From Candidatus Defluviilinea proxima (GTDB lineage Bacteria > Chloroflexota > Anaerolineae > Anaerolineales > Villigracilaceae), in assembly GCA_016721115.1 (NCBI GenBank), contig JADKIW010000001.1, forward strand, positions 1,069,501-1,133,500: DNA of 64,000 nt, read 5' to 3'. The position numbers were made by a program, and so were the translations under genes. The notes below the pieces were generated by a model. That model had not been told where the DNA came from. It did no database searches and saw only the letters and a program-made list of their open reading frames with translations. Shown here in pieces: positions 1-8,351 of this stretch (the first letter of the stretch is position 1; every line of letters starts with the position of its first letter).

Positions 1-912
1 AACGAGATCTGGCTGATCAATGTAGATGGTTCAGACCCCAAGCAACTGACCTTTGATGGTGCCACCAAGAACGACTTGCAATGGCTTGACCATGATACGA
101 TTCTGTTCCTCAGCGGAAAAGTGATCAAGTATTACAAGTTATCAACCGATGTGGTGGATACACTTACTAGCTTTAACTCTGCGGCTTCGTTGGATGCCTT
201 CCGCGTTTCACATGATGGCAAACAAGTGATGATCGCCATGAGCAATGAGATCTTTGTTGTACCGTTCGATCTCGAACGCATGAAGACCATCAAATCACGT
301 GGTACATTTTTTGACCCGGCAGAGAAGGCTTGCATTCTGCCGCTTGGTGGTACCAAAGCCGCGTTTGCCGTGCGCGAAGCCCGTTGGTCAGCAGACGATA
401 AACTTGTTGCATGGTTATACAAGGGTGTGAGTGGCGATACATTGGTTGCCGCCGAACAGATTATGGTTCTTGATGTGACCGCCTGTGATCCATCAAAGAT
501 CGATCAGAAAGATAATTTCCCCGGTTCTCGTTTTGTACCAGTGGGATATCAGACCCGCGTGCTGACGGATTTTGACTGGGATGGAAATGATCTTTTCGCG
601 TTCAACACAGAAAGAAGGAACAGTGGTTGGGGAGAGTTCTATCTCTATAACTGGATCACGCACAAGCCGACTCTTCTTTACCCCGTCAACAAGACCTGTT
701 GTTACCGTGATGCACGCTGGAGCCCGGATGGCACATACATTCTCTTTGCCTTCCAGGATCTTGGCCTTGGCCCCAACGCAAAGAACCAGTTATATTATGT
801 GCCTGCAGGCGAATTGGGAACTGGCGCGATCTTCAAGCCGCTCCCTCTGCCGGGAGATTTCTTCAAGAATCCTAAAGAAGCTCCGCAGCCTGCCCTGCGC
901 CCCGCACAGTAG
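1..912 (+). CDS. C-terminal part of a TolB/WD40-like beta-propeller protein (5' truncated)
   Basis: The frame is open from base 1 to a TAG at 910-912, so the true start lies upstream; 303 codons are visible. Blade-like motifs can be seen (RWSADDKLVAW in the middle, RWSPDGTYILF near the end), as in TolB/PD40-type beta-propellers that are usually exported or bound to the envelope. No signal peptide can be judged because the N terminus is missing. The gene converges on pyrD with no spacer. Function beyond the fold is unknown. An internal TTG at 76 is only an apparent start, since the same frame continues upstream with propeller-like sequence (IWLINVDGSDPKQLTFDG). Confidence 0.75.
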   Translation, partial: NEIWLINVDGSDPKQLTFDGATKNDLQWLDHDTILFLSGKVIKYYKLSTDVVDTLTSFNSAASLDAFRVSHDGKQVMIAMSNEIFVVPFDLERMKTIKSRGTFFDPAEKACILPLGGTKAAFAVREARWSADDKLVAWLYKGVSGDTLVAAEQIMVLDVTACDPSKIDQKDNFPGSRFVPVGYQTRVLTDFDWDGNDLFAFNTERRNSGWGEFYLYNWITHKPTLLYPVNKTCCYRDARWSPDGTYILFAFQDLGLGPNAKNQLYYVPAGELGTGAIFKPLPLPGDFFKNPKEAPQPALRPAQ

Positions 913-2001
913 TTATAAACTTTTTATAATCTCGCGAACCAAGCCGGGCCCACGATAGACCAACCCCGTATACATCTGAATGAGACTCGCTCCCAAGGCG
1001 AGTCTTTTCTTTGCATCATCGGGACTCATGATGCCGCCCACGCTGATGATCGGTACTTTTCCATTGACCAGTTTTACAACGCGACTCAAAACCGCTTCAC
1101 TCTTAACTGTTAGCGGACTCCCGCTTAACCCGCCTGTTTCACTCTGATGTATGGACTTCAACCCCTCGCGGGCCAGTGTTGTGTTCGTGGCGATGACTCC
1201 GTCCATGCCGGTATCGATGATGACGCCGATCGCATCATCCAATTCTGATTCGGTCAGATCAGGCGCGAGCTTGACGAGAAGCGGGAGTTTCTTTTCCAGT
1301 CTTTTCTCTTCGAGTTGACGTTGCGCATGGAGTTGAGTCAGCAATCCGTTCAAGGCTTCGCGTCCCTGCAATTGACGCAGGCCGACGGTATTCGGTGAAC
1401 TGATGTTGATAGCGATGTAATCAGCATAGGGTGCAAAGTTTTGTAACAGTTCAAGATAATCTAACACAGCGGATTCGTTGGGCGTCTCTTTGTTCTTACC
1501 GATGTTGACCCCCAGAACTACATCACCTTTGCGAACGACAACCTTTTTATATTTTTCACTGCGGGGTTGAATGCCAAAGGTTCGTTCGAACCATCCCGCG
1601 CGTAAGGTTGGGTTCAATTGCATTTGCACAAATTCCGAACCACGGCTGGGAAAACCCATGCGATTGATAACGCCCTCATCCTCTAACAGCCGAAAAGAAC
1701 GCGGTTTCGGGTTCCCAGTTTGTGGTCGAGGTGTGACCGTTCCCACTTCCACGTGGCCGAAGCCCATAGCCGAGAGACCATTGATGGCGAGGGCGTCCTT
1801 GTCATACCCGGCGGCGATCCCCACCGGATTCTTGAATGTTAACCCAAATATCTGCACAGGTTTGGGTGGGGCTTGGAATACTTTTTGCAAAACCCAACGG
1901 GAAGGTGGAAAGTTCCCCGCAAGACTCAATGCATTTAAGGTAATGTGATGTGCATCCTCGGGTTGGAGGCGGAAAAGAAGGTTACGGAATAACGGGTACA
2001 T
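913..2001 (-). CDS. pyrD: dihydroorotate dehydrogenase (quinone), class 2
   Basis: Oxidises dihydroorotate to orotate with FMN and passes electrons to membrane quinone, the fourth step of UMP synthesis. At 362 residues it fits the class 2 family, including the N-terminal membrane-association segment (MYPLFRNLLFRLQPEDAHH). Motifs seen are GIAAGYDKDA, NRMGFPSRG, the catalytic-loop NISSPNTVGLR with the class 2 serine, VKLAPDLTE, TNTTLAREG and the phosphate-binding ISVGGI. It abuts the upstream 151-residue ORF exactly (stop at 2002, ATG at 2001), so the two are likely cotranscribed. A basic stretch around residues 135-170 is somewhat longer than in compact homologues. Confidence 0.96.
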   Translation of the reverse strand: MYPLFRNLLFRLQPEDAHHITLNALSLAGNFPPSRWVLQKVFQAPPKPVQIFGLTFKNPVGIAAGYDKDALAINGLSAMGFGHVEVGTVTPRPQTGNPKPRSFRLLEDEGVINRMGFPSRGSEFVQMQLNPTLRAGWFERTFGIQPRSEKYKKVVVRKGDVVLGVNIGKNKETPNESAVLDYLELLQNFAPYADYIAINISSPNTVGLRQLQGREALNGLLTQLHAQRQLEEKRLEKKLPLLVKLAPDLTESELDDAIGVIIDTGMDGVIATNTTLAREGLKSIHQSETGGLSGSPLTVKSEAVLSRVVKLVNGKVPIISVGGIMSPDDAKKRLALGASLIQMYTGLVYRGPGLVREIIKSL

Positions 2002-2457
2002 CTATTTTGTTTTGTGAATGGCGATGAAGCGTTCGCAATCAAGCGCGTATTTTTTTGCGCGTTTCTGTAAATTGGGCATGAGGGAGAAATCCCCTTTCAT
2101 GAGGTCACTGCCATGCTCGATCAATTGCTGGACTTTTTTCTCAAGTTCGCTTGCCAGTTGGTCGTCTGCTAACTGTGTGGAGCGGAAGGCATCGGACGGT
2201 GCAGGTGCTTTTTGTACGCCGCGCTCGACCAGCAACCAACCCAATGTGGATTTATTCTCGGCGTTCTTGATATCTGAGATATCAAGCCAAGGCTCTCTGC
2301 CCAGTTCGTAATGCAAAGTCACATCGGTGGTGGCGTTAAGATACTGGATCATGCAGTTTTTTGGGGAATAAACAGCTGACCCCATCTTAAACCCGTGTTT
2401 CGACTCGAGACTGCGAAAAGCGCCCGTCACAATACGTTCAAATTCTGATTTTTTCAT
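2002..2457 (-). CDS. hypothetical protein (151 aa) upstream of pyrD
   Basis: Soluble, mixed charged protein without signal peptide or membrane segment. The middle reads like a beta-sheet domain (MIQYLNATTDVTLHYELGREP) followed by a helical, Lys/Glu-rich C terminus. The stop codon directly precedes the pyrD start, so the genes are probably translated from one transcript. I do not recognise a family; the arrangement gives a weak hint only. About 180 bp separate it from the upstream Nudix gene, and I see no clear gene or hairpin in that gap. Confidence 0.7.
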   Translation of the reverse strand: MKKSEFERIVTGAFRSLESKHGFKMGSAVYSPKNCMIQYLNATTDVTLHYELGREPWLDISDIKNAENKSTLGWLLVERGVQKAPAPSDAFRSTQLADDQLASELEKKVQQLIEHGSDLMKGDFSLMPNLQKRAKKYALDCERFIAIHKTK

Positions 2458-2636
2458 GTTTTCACTTTCACTAACAGAGGGGATGTACCAAATCTATATC
2501 TTGTTATACCACCTAATTCTGTCTCTCGGGCTATATTTGGTTGATCCGCTACGCCCACCAAATACGCAAAGATAACCACTAGACCTTTGCGAGATTAGTG
2601 TTCTTATTACCTTACGAGACGTAAATTTTTATTCGA

Positions 2637-3260
2637 TCAATCAAATGCCGTCGGGCGGGACGGGTCTTTGACGTGCGCGAACACTTCCTGCAACATATCC
2701 TCGTTCGTACGAAACAGGGATAGCGGAGGCAGATCGTTCATGTCGAAGAAATCCACGGCCAGTGTTTCATAGCTCACTTGTGGTTCGCCGCCGATGAGTT
2801 TGCACAAAAAGATGATCTTGAACGCGTGATAGAACTCCATCGGTTCGATGCGGTTGGCATCAATAACAGCCACAACCTTTTCCGCCTTCACGCGATACCC
2901 GCTTTCCTCCCATACTTCACGTTCTGCCACAGACGCAGGCGCATTGCCAAGGTCTGCCCAACCGCCGGGCATGGCCCATCGGCCATCCATGCGTTCCTGG
3001 ATAAGAAGTATCTTGCCTTCATGCACCACCGCACCGCGGACGTCGATCTTCGGTGTGGCATAACCTGTTTGCATCGAGAAACTTTTGAGGACGGTTTCTT
3101 TCGAAACATCCGATTGACTCTCGATCATCTCAGCAGTAATTTCCTGCAAGCGTTTATAGCGTTCAATATCGAATTCATTCCCGCTGTACGCCAACCCTGC
3201 CTGACTCAGCGAAAAGATCTCGCGTGCCCATTCGATCCACTTCGGTGATCCTTTACTCAT
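2637..3260 (-). CDS. Nudix hydrolase with N-terminal helical extension
   Basis: A 207-residue protein: an N-terminal helical domain (about residues 1-65, like the Nudix_N_2 extension of ADP-ribose/ADP-glucose-type hydrolases) and a Nudix fold. The Nudix box starts near residue 98 (GGWADLGNAPASVAE) and ends with an intact metal-binding REVWEESGY. The first conserved glutamate of the box is replaced by Asn (NAPAS where related enzymes have ESPA). The start overlaps the stop of the next Nudix gene by 4 bp (ATGA), so the pair is translationally coupled. Substrate is not predictable from sequence; a nucleoside-diphosphate-linked compound is typical. Confidence 0.88.
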   Translation of the reverse strand: MSKGSPKWIEWAREIFSLSQAGLAYSGNEFDIERYKRLQEITAEMIESQSDVSKETVLKSFSMQTGYATPKIDVRGAVVHEGKILLIQERMDGRWAMPGGWADLGNAPASVAEREVWEESGYRVKAEKVVAVIDANRIEPMEFYHAFKIIFLCKLIGGEPQVSYETLAVDFFDMNDLPPLSLFRTNEDMLQEVFAHVKDPSRPTAFD

Positions 3261-3802
3261 GCTTCACCTACTTCCACAACTTCGTTGACCTCTGCATTTG
3301 TGATTCGCCCCAAATAAAATTGTTGACGCGTTAATCCAGATCGGTCGCGCGCTTCATACAATTCCTTGCGGGTGTAATTTGTTGTATCCTGCATTTTGAT
3401 CTCTTGCCGAACAGACATGCCGCTTCTATCGTTGATCGCATCATTGATGCGTTTTTTGTGCCCGAATAGCATTTCATTGGGCAACTTGTCAAATGGAAAG
3501 TACACAACTTCAATTGTTTCATTCGGCTGTGTCATCAATGTCCCGCCAATTGGTTTTGCGGCATACAACACTGCGTGGACATCATGCGGGCTACCACCCA
3601 TCCTTGAATAGACCCCGACCAAGCGCGTCAATTCTACATCCACGCCTGTTTCTTCCTTCACTTCCCTGATCCCCGCTTCAGCCAGTGACTCACCTTCTTC
3701 CACGCCACCACCGGGCAGGCACCATACTTCAAAATCTTCACGCTTTGTAAGAAGAACCTTCCCATCCTCGATCACGGCAACGATCACAGCAAGACCTGGC
3801 AT
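3257..3802 (-). CDS. Nudix hydrolase (MutT-like)
   Basis: Second Nudix protein, about 181 residues. The Nudix box is complete: GGGVEEGESLAEAGIREVKE followed by ETGV. The C-terminal third (TRKELYEARDRSGLTRQQFY) is a family-atypical tail that resembles a small helix-turn-helix-like segment. I chose ATG 3802 because GGAAGG lies about 10 bp upstream; an ATG at 3820 would overlap the neighbour and has a poor ribosome site. It couples by ATGA to the downstream Nudix gene. Probable role is hydrolysis of a nucleotide derivative; the substrate is unknown. Confidence 0.88.
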   Translation of the reverse strand: MPGLAVIVAVIEDGKVLLTKREDFEVWCLPGGGVEEGESLAEAGIREVKEETGVDVELTRLVGVYSRMGGSPHDVHAVLYAAKPIGGTLMTQPNETIEVVYFPFDKLPNEMLFGHKKRINDAINDRSGMSVRQEIKMQDTTNYTRKELYEARDRSGLTRQQFYLGRITNAEVNEVVEVGEA

Positions 3803-3806
3803 TTTT

Positions 3807-4577
3807 TTATTTCCTTCCATTCTTTGAGAATCTTGTCAGCATTTCGATCATGGGTAGGACGTAGTTCAGGCGCTTGTTTGTTTCATCCAAACTACTCTCG
3901 CGTTCGCGTTTGAGTTCCTGTGCATTTCGACCAAAAATGAACGGATCTTCCCATGCCAGCCAGTCCACTTCACGGGTTTTGATATCCGCTTGCATGTGAA
4001 GGATCATCTCTGCCACCATGCTGATATCGGGTCTCGTTGTGAGCGGAATCACCTCACGCAATTGTTTTGCCTGCACCACGAGATGACACCATGCATAATC
4101 CAATCCCTTCCCGAAGAGATTCATGCCAACGGTTGTGACGATTCCTTCAAGTTTGCGATAGTTCTGCGGATGCGTGTCCCATGCCAGTGGAGAACGATGA
4201 AAGATCAACGGCAGGTCGTCAACTATCAGCGAGTCAATATCTGCGAGGAATGAGTCGCGGTATGCGCCTTCCAATGCAAACGCCATGCGGTCTGGATAAC
4301 AAAGATGGACGATCTGTTCGGGATGTGCATCTTCCGCCGCGCGTTGATACACGTACGCAAAACGTTCGCCGACACTTTTCTCTCCGTCCACAGGGTAGAC
4401 GGTGAAAAAATCGTCGGCGAGGAAAAGGTTCTTTTGTTGAAGCCACTCAAATGTAGAACGAGGCGGGGAAATATAGGCGTGGTCAAAATGATTTTTCAAG
4501 TCAGGCAAAATGGATTGTAAGTGCGGGAGCATTGTCCCATCGGGGTCGTTGTAGGGGAATGCGAGGGCGGGTTTCAT
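3807..4577 (-). CDS. conserved hypothetical protein (256 aa)
   Basis: Soluble protein without signal peptide. Features seen: FPYNDPDGTMLPHL at the N terminus, a central FHRSPLAWDTHPQNYRKLEG and a charged C-terminal helix (FGRNAQELKRERESSLDE). It ends 4 bp before the Nudix start and begins 27 bp after the GNAT gene, so it belongs to the same minus-strand unit. The acidic and aromatic pattern could fit a glycosyltransferase-like or nucleotide-binding fold, but I do not recognise the family. Confidence 0.7.
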   Translation of the reverse strand: MKPALAFPYNDPDGTMLPHLQSILPDLKNHFDHAYISPPRSTFEWLQQKNLFLADDFFTVYPVDGEKSVGERFAYVYQRAAEDAHPEQIVHLCYPDRMAFALEGAYRDSFLADIDSLIVDDLPLIFHRSPLAWDTHPQNYRKLEGIVTTVGMNLFGKGLDYAWCHLVVQAKQLREVIPLTTRPDISMVAEMILHMQADIKTREVDWLAWEDPFIFGRNAQELKRERESSLDETNKRLNYVLPMIEMLTRFSKNGRK

Positions 4578-4603
4578 GTTTTCTTTTTCAACATCTCCAG
4601 TGG

Positions 4604-5482
4604 TTAAGCAATCTGTTTGCGATACCCGCGCATGACTCTTTCGGTGATAAAGCCAAACTTTGTATACAAACTTCGTGCAGGGACATTATCCGCATTAACC
4701 GTCAGGTCGATGCGTTTTGTCGAAGGCGTGGACAGCATCCAGTGTATACCTGATGCGAGCAAGTCGGCGCCGATGCCGCGTCCGCGTGCGGAGGAGTCTG
4801 TGCCGATGAAATCCACGTAACCCGATTCCGCTTCGGGTTCGATCTTGCAGAAGTGGTATCCGAGCGGGTTGTCGTTTTCGATTGCGAGAAAGAGTTGATG
4901 TGTCTCGTTTATTTTTTCGACCATCTGGCGGGCAGTGAAATAAGCGTTGGGGAAAATTGTTTTGTGTAACTGCTCAAGTTGACCGAAGAAACTCTCGTCA
5001 AATGAAATGATCGTTGACTGGTTCTTTGCAGTCGGTGTGTAGTTCTCTCGCAGTAATGACATCACCGCACCTTCAGAACGCAAATGGAAGCCATGCCGCT
5101 CGGCGAATTCCTGCAAATGAATATTTTGTTCGTCGCAGAATAGATCGTAATCCCGAATGCCTGCGGGAATGATGGACAAGACCTGCTCATACAGTTTGTC
5201 TGCGACTGTGTGCCAGTCCTCATATTCCACAAGCGGACCGAACAGCCAAACGCGGTTGATCTCTGAGTCAGCATCCACGCCGAATACGCCGATGAGTTGA
5301 TCGTCGTCATAGGCCAGCATGAATCCCTCAGCAGTTGGGATGAGACATTCCGCCAGTGAGGCGCGAATATCGGCTTCGCCTTCGCCGAAAAAGCCAATGT
5401 GATGTGTCCCGTCACTGTTGAGGCGGGTGACAAAGCGGACGAGTTCTTCAATGTGATCTTTGCACGGGATGATTTTTAGCAT
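4604..5482 (-). CDS. GNAT-family N-acetyltransferase, tandem domain
   Basis: At 292 residues it is twice the size of a single GNAT domain. The C-terminal half holds the acetyl-CoA site (SSARGRGIGADLL, the R/Q-x-x-G-x-G/A signature) and the typical end NADNVPARSLYTKFGF. The N-terminal half looks like a degenerate GNAT fold without the pyrophosphate loop, an arrangement seen in MshD-like enzymes. The acceptor is unknown. ATG 5482 has GGAGAG at a suitable distance. It sits inside the minus-strand accessory run between two genes of unknown function. Confidence 0.86.
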   Translation of the reverse strand: MLKIIPCKDHIEELVRFVTRLNSDGTHHIGFFGEGEADIRASLAECLIPTAEGFMLAYDDDQLIGVFGVDADSEINRVWLFGPLVEYEDWHTVADKLYEQVLSIIPAGIRDYDLFCDEQNIHLQEFAERHGFHLRSEGAVMSLLRENYTPTAKNQSTIISFDESFFGQLEQLHKTIFPNAYFTARQMVEKINETHQLFLAIENDNPLGYHFCKIEPEAESGYVDFIGTDSSARGRGIGADLLASGIHWMLSTPSTKRIDLTVNADNVPARSLYTKFGFITERVMRGYRKQIA

Positions 5483-5495
5483 CGACTCTCCAGTT

Positions 5496-5945
5496 TTATT
5501 TTTCCAATTTTCTAGGGATGAAATTCCTTCCGCTTACGAAGGCGCCGACTGCTGTTCCCAAAATGGACAGGAAGAAGCAGAAGAACACAGCTGTCTCAAA
5601 GCGACTCAGAGTCAGCGCATCGAGCACGGGCATGCCTTGTGTGTTGGCGTTCATTCGTAGGGACGTGGGGATCAAGATACCGATCATCCCGCCCAGGACC
5701 GCGCCGAATCCCATGCCGGTGTAAGTGCCAATGCTGACACCGCCGGTTGTCCCCGCTGTCTTAACGGTCAATGCAGCGGTGAGTGTGCCGGTGAGTATCC
5801 CAAGCACAACCCCGATTGCCAGGCCGATAAGAATACCATTCATAGTTTTGGTGATGGAACCAAGTCCGCCACCGAGCAGGCCGCCGAAGACCAGCCCTAG
5901 AAAGCCGCCGAAGATAACACTTTTTTGCATAAGAGAATTGTTCAT
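5496..5945 (-). CDS. small glycine-rich membrane protein
   Basis: 149 residues with about four hydrophobic segments, rich in glycine (GFLGLVFGGLLGGGLG, GLAIGVVLGILTG, GMGFGAVLGGMIGILI, FFCFFLSILGTAVG). The C terminus is basic (FIPRKLEK). Glycine-zipper-like repeats suggest tight helix packing in the cytoplasmic membrane. AGAGG precedes the ATG. No family is recognised and no catalytic residues are visible. Confidence 0.75.
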   Translation of the reverse strand: MNNSLMQKSVIFGGFLGLVFGGLLGGGLGSITKTMNGILIGLAIGVVLGILTGTLTAALTVKTAGTTGGVSIGTYTGMGFGAVLGGMIGILIPTSLRMNANTQGMPVLDALTLSRFETAVFFCFFLSILGTAVGAFVSGRNFIPRKLEK

Positions 5946-5982
5946 AGATGCCTCTGGTAAAAAATAAAAGTTTTCTGTCTTA

Positions 5983-6903
5983 TCAATCGTAATAACCTAC
6001 AGTTATGAGCTTTGATACCATTCCTCCAAGAAGAAACGCTAATCCAAAGACCATTAAAGCTCCATATACAAGGGTAAACCCTATGGTATGTATATTTTCC
6101 CCATATAACATTCTTAAAAGACCACCATTCCCAACTTTGCCACCAAAGAGAAGTATTAACAAGATAACGGGGATGGTAATGAGCCATTTACTCGCATTGA
6201 TATAGTTAAAAGCTTTTGCAAAGAAATGAGGAAATATATATACAAGTGTCACGCAGGTGAATTGCAAAACAAGAGTTGTAAAAAAGTACACATAAAAATA
6301 TTGTCCTAGTGATGTTGTGACAAACATCGCGTCAAAGTAAAGGGTGGCAATCAGAATTAAAAACTCCACACCTAATAACCTCCCCAAGATTATTGATTTT
6401 GTTCTGGCATCATATAGCATAATCGCTAATGCTAAAACAATTAAGGAAACTGCCGCTAACAAAAACAAATGTTGACTGTTTGATATAAACCCCAAGATCG
6501 TGCAAGGGGAAAATATCAAGAGAAGAGCAAAGAGTTTGATCTTGGAAATTCGTCTTTGCTTTTTAGTGTCTCGTATATCTCTAAATGCCGCCTGAACGGC
6601 CATTTCTTGAAATAAGTCTTTTGGAAGAGTAAAACGCTGATATGCTCTTTGTCCATGTTCGGTTATTCGCCAAAATTTGGCTTTTCTCAGCCATTCTGCT
6701 TTAACGCACATTGTTGCAAGTGTCTCAACTTGCTCAATGCATTCGTCTTCCTGTAGACCTAACCGCAGTCTTATTGGCCTATTCATAAAATATTCGAGTA
6801 CATCATCTTCTTTTGCCTTTCCATTCTTTGACAACAAGAAAGATAATAGTTCTCGAAGCAGAATACCTTTTTGCTCAACGGTTAATTTCTTTGCTGTATC
6901 CAT
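5983..6903 (-). CDS. hypothetical membrane protein with cytosolic N-terminal domain
   Basis: 306 residues. Residues 1-120 are soluble, with a winged-helix-like look (LATMCVKAEWLRKAKFWRIT, then EHGQRAYQRF). The rest has five or six transmembrane helices (for example LFALLLIFSPCTILGF and LITIPVILLILLFGG). The ATG overlaps the pyrE stop in a TAATG junction, so translation is likely coupled to pyrE. The gene is clearly AT-richer than pyrE, which suggests an acquired accessory gene inside the pyrimidine run. Function unknown. Confidence 0.72.
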   Translation of the reverse strand: MDTAKKLTVEQKGILLRELLSFLLSKNGKAKEDDVLEYFMNRPIRLRLGLQEDECIEQVETLATMCVKAEWLRKAKFWRITEHGQRAYQRFTLPKDLFQEMAVQAAFRDIRDTKKQRRISKIKLFALLLIFSPCTILGFISNSQHLFLLAAVSLIVLALAIMLYDARTKSIILGRLLGVEFLILIATLYFDAMFVTTSLGQYFYVYFFTTLVLQFTCVTLVYIFPHFFAKAFNYINASKWLITIPVILLILLFGGKVGNGGLLRMLYGENIHTIGFTLVYGALMVFGLAFLLGGMVSKLITVGYYD

Positions 6904-7514
6904 TAATGACTTTCTGTTAAAAACTTCCTCGTTTCTTCAATCTTGTTCTTCTCCACTTTTTCATTTTCTTCCCAATACTCCAAAAGCTGACCGATCGTCA
7001 GCACCGCATGCATGGAATAGCCCGCCTGCGCCAGCGATTCTTTCGCGCCGGATTGACGGTCCACAAGCACAACGACATCTTTCACGACCAAGCCTGCGCC
7101 TGTCAATTTTTCAATGGCCTCGAATTTACTTCCGCCGGTAGTGGCGAGATCATCAATGACGACGACCGTTTCGCCTGCGTGATATTCGCCTTCGATCTCG
7201 GCCTTCGTGCCATAGGACTTGGCTTCCTTGCGCGGGTAGATCATGGGATAGTTCCCAGCGAGGGAGATGGCAGTCGCAATGGGAATTGCCGCATAAGGTA
7301 AGCCAGCGATGCGGTCAAATTTCAAATCTTTGAGCAAAGGCAAATATGCCGCACCGATCTGCTCCAGTAGTTTGGGATAAGTGATGATCTGGCGCAAGTC
7401 AATGTAAATGGGACTCTTGAGTCCCGACTTGAGGGTGAATTCTCCGAATTTGATACAGCCTGCGGAGAGGAGCTCATCGGCAAGGGATTTTTGTGATTGG
7501 GTAAGTTTAGTCAT
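6903..7514 (-). CDS. pyrE: orotate phosphoribosyltransferase
   Basis: Joins orotate to PRPP to give OMP, the fifth step of UMP synthesis. The PRPP-binding motif VVVIDDLATTGGS is intact, as are the N-terminal SGLKSPIYIDLR strand and the GLPYAAIPIATAI segment. ATG 7514 is chosen: AAAGGA lies 8 bp upstream and residues from MTKLTQSQK onward match the usual start; an upstream in-frame ATG at 7550 would run into the neighbouring gene. Length about 203 residues, normal for the family. It overlaps the tail of the frameshifted gene upstream by 8 bp. Confidence 0.95.
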   Translation of the reverse strand: MTKLTQSQKSLADELLSAGCIKFGEFTLKSGLKSPIYIDLRQIITYPKLLEQIGAAYLPLLKDLKFDRIAGLPYAAIPIATAISLAGNYPMIYPRKEAKSYGTKAEIEGEYHAGETVVVIDDLATTGGSKFEAIEKLTGAGLVVKDVVVLVDRQSGAKESLAQAGYSMHAVLTIGQLLEYWEENEKVEKNKIEETRKFLTESH

Positions 7515-8351
7515 TGAGTTTTCCTTTATGTGTTTCCATCCATACTTCAATCGCGTTAAGTAAAATGGGATTCCCTTCTTTTACCTTTTCAATTACAAGT
7601 TGTTTCCCATTTTCGAGTTTTATATGCACAGGATAAGAAACTTCATTTTTTCCTAATTTTTGTTCAAGGGTTACCGAAAAATTTCGCTTACATGGACTCG
7701 ACGTTCCCAAACAAGATATTTTGCAACAAGGTAATCCATATCAAATGTAATTTCTCGAATTTTTATGCCTTGCCAAATTAATACGCCACCCATTAGCGAT
7801 CCCAACAAGACAGTTAGCATATCATCACTGAAAGAAAAACCGTTTTCGAACGAAACTGCTATGGTTATATAGATGATAGGCAATCCCAAAATCCCAAAAA
7901 TTGTTGCTTCGATGATGTTTTGATGGAATGTTTTGGCGTCATCAAGTTTCCATAAATCGGGACGTTGCCGTTGGATAAACCTAATAACAACAAGATAATC
8001 ATCTATTTGTTGATTTACAAAAACTTTTACATCGCCATCCTGATTTGCCAAGAGAAGTCCACCCTTCTTAGTTGTAACTTCAGCGATTTCATTCCATCCA
8101 AGTGTTTTTGCTCCTAAAAGGTTTATGGATGATATAGCTTCGTCAGAAACGATGAGCTTGTATGTAAAAGGGAGAAACAAGTAAATGGCAAGCCCAGCAA
8201 GAGGAGCGAAGCAAATTGGAGTGAATGGGACTTTTTCAAAAATAAGCCCTCCAAAAATAAAGAGAACTGCAAAGACAGCATAGTATAGTCTTGCCTTTGC
8301 AAGACTATAGGATTTAGGTTCATCGAAGTTGAGATGCTCTTCTTCTGTCAT
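7507..8351 (-). pseudogene. membrane protein with two PH-like domains, interrupted by a frameshift
   Basis: The first frame (8351 to 7671, 226 codons) encodes two N-terminal helices, a PH-like domain (YKLIVSDEAISSINLLGAKT), two more helices and the first strands of a second PH-like domain ending ...RRVHVSEIFR. A second frame continues to 7507 with the missing strands (SVTLEQKLGKNEVSYPVHIK). One extra base in the A5 run at 7677-7681 would join the frames as SEIF-SVTLEQ and give about 280 residues. Either the gene is recently broken or this is a homopolymer sequencing error. The start overlaps pyrF by 4 bp. AT-rich; function unknown. Confidence 0.6.
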
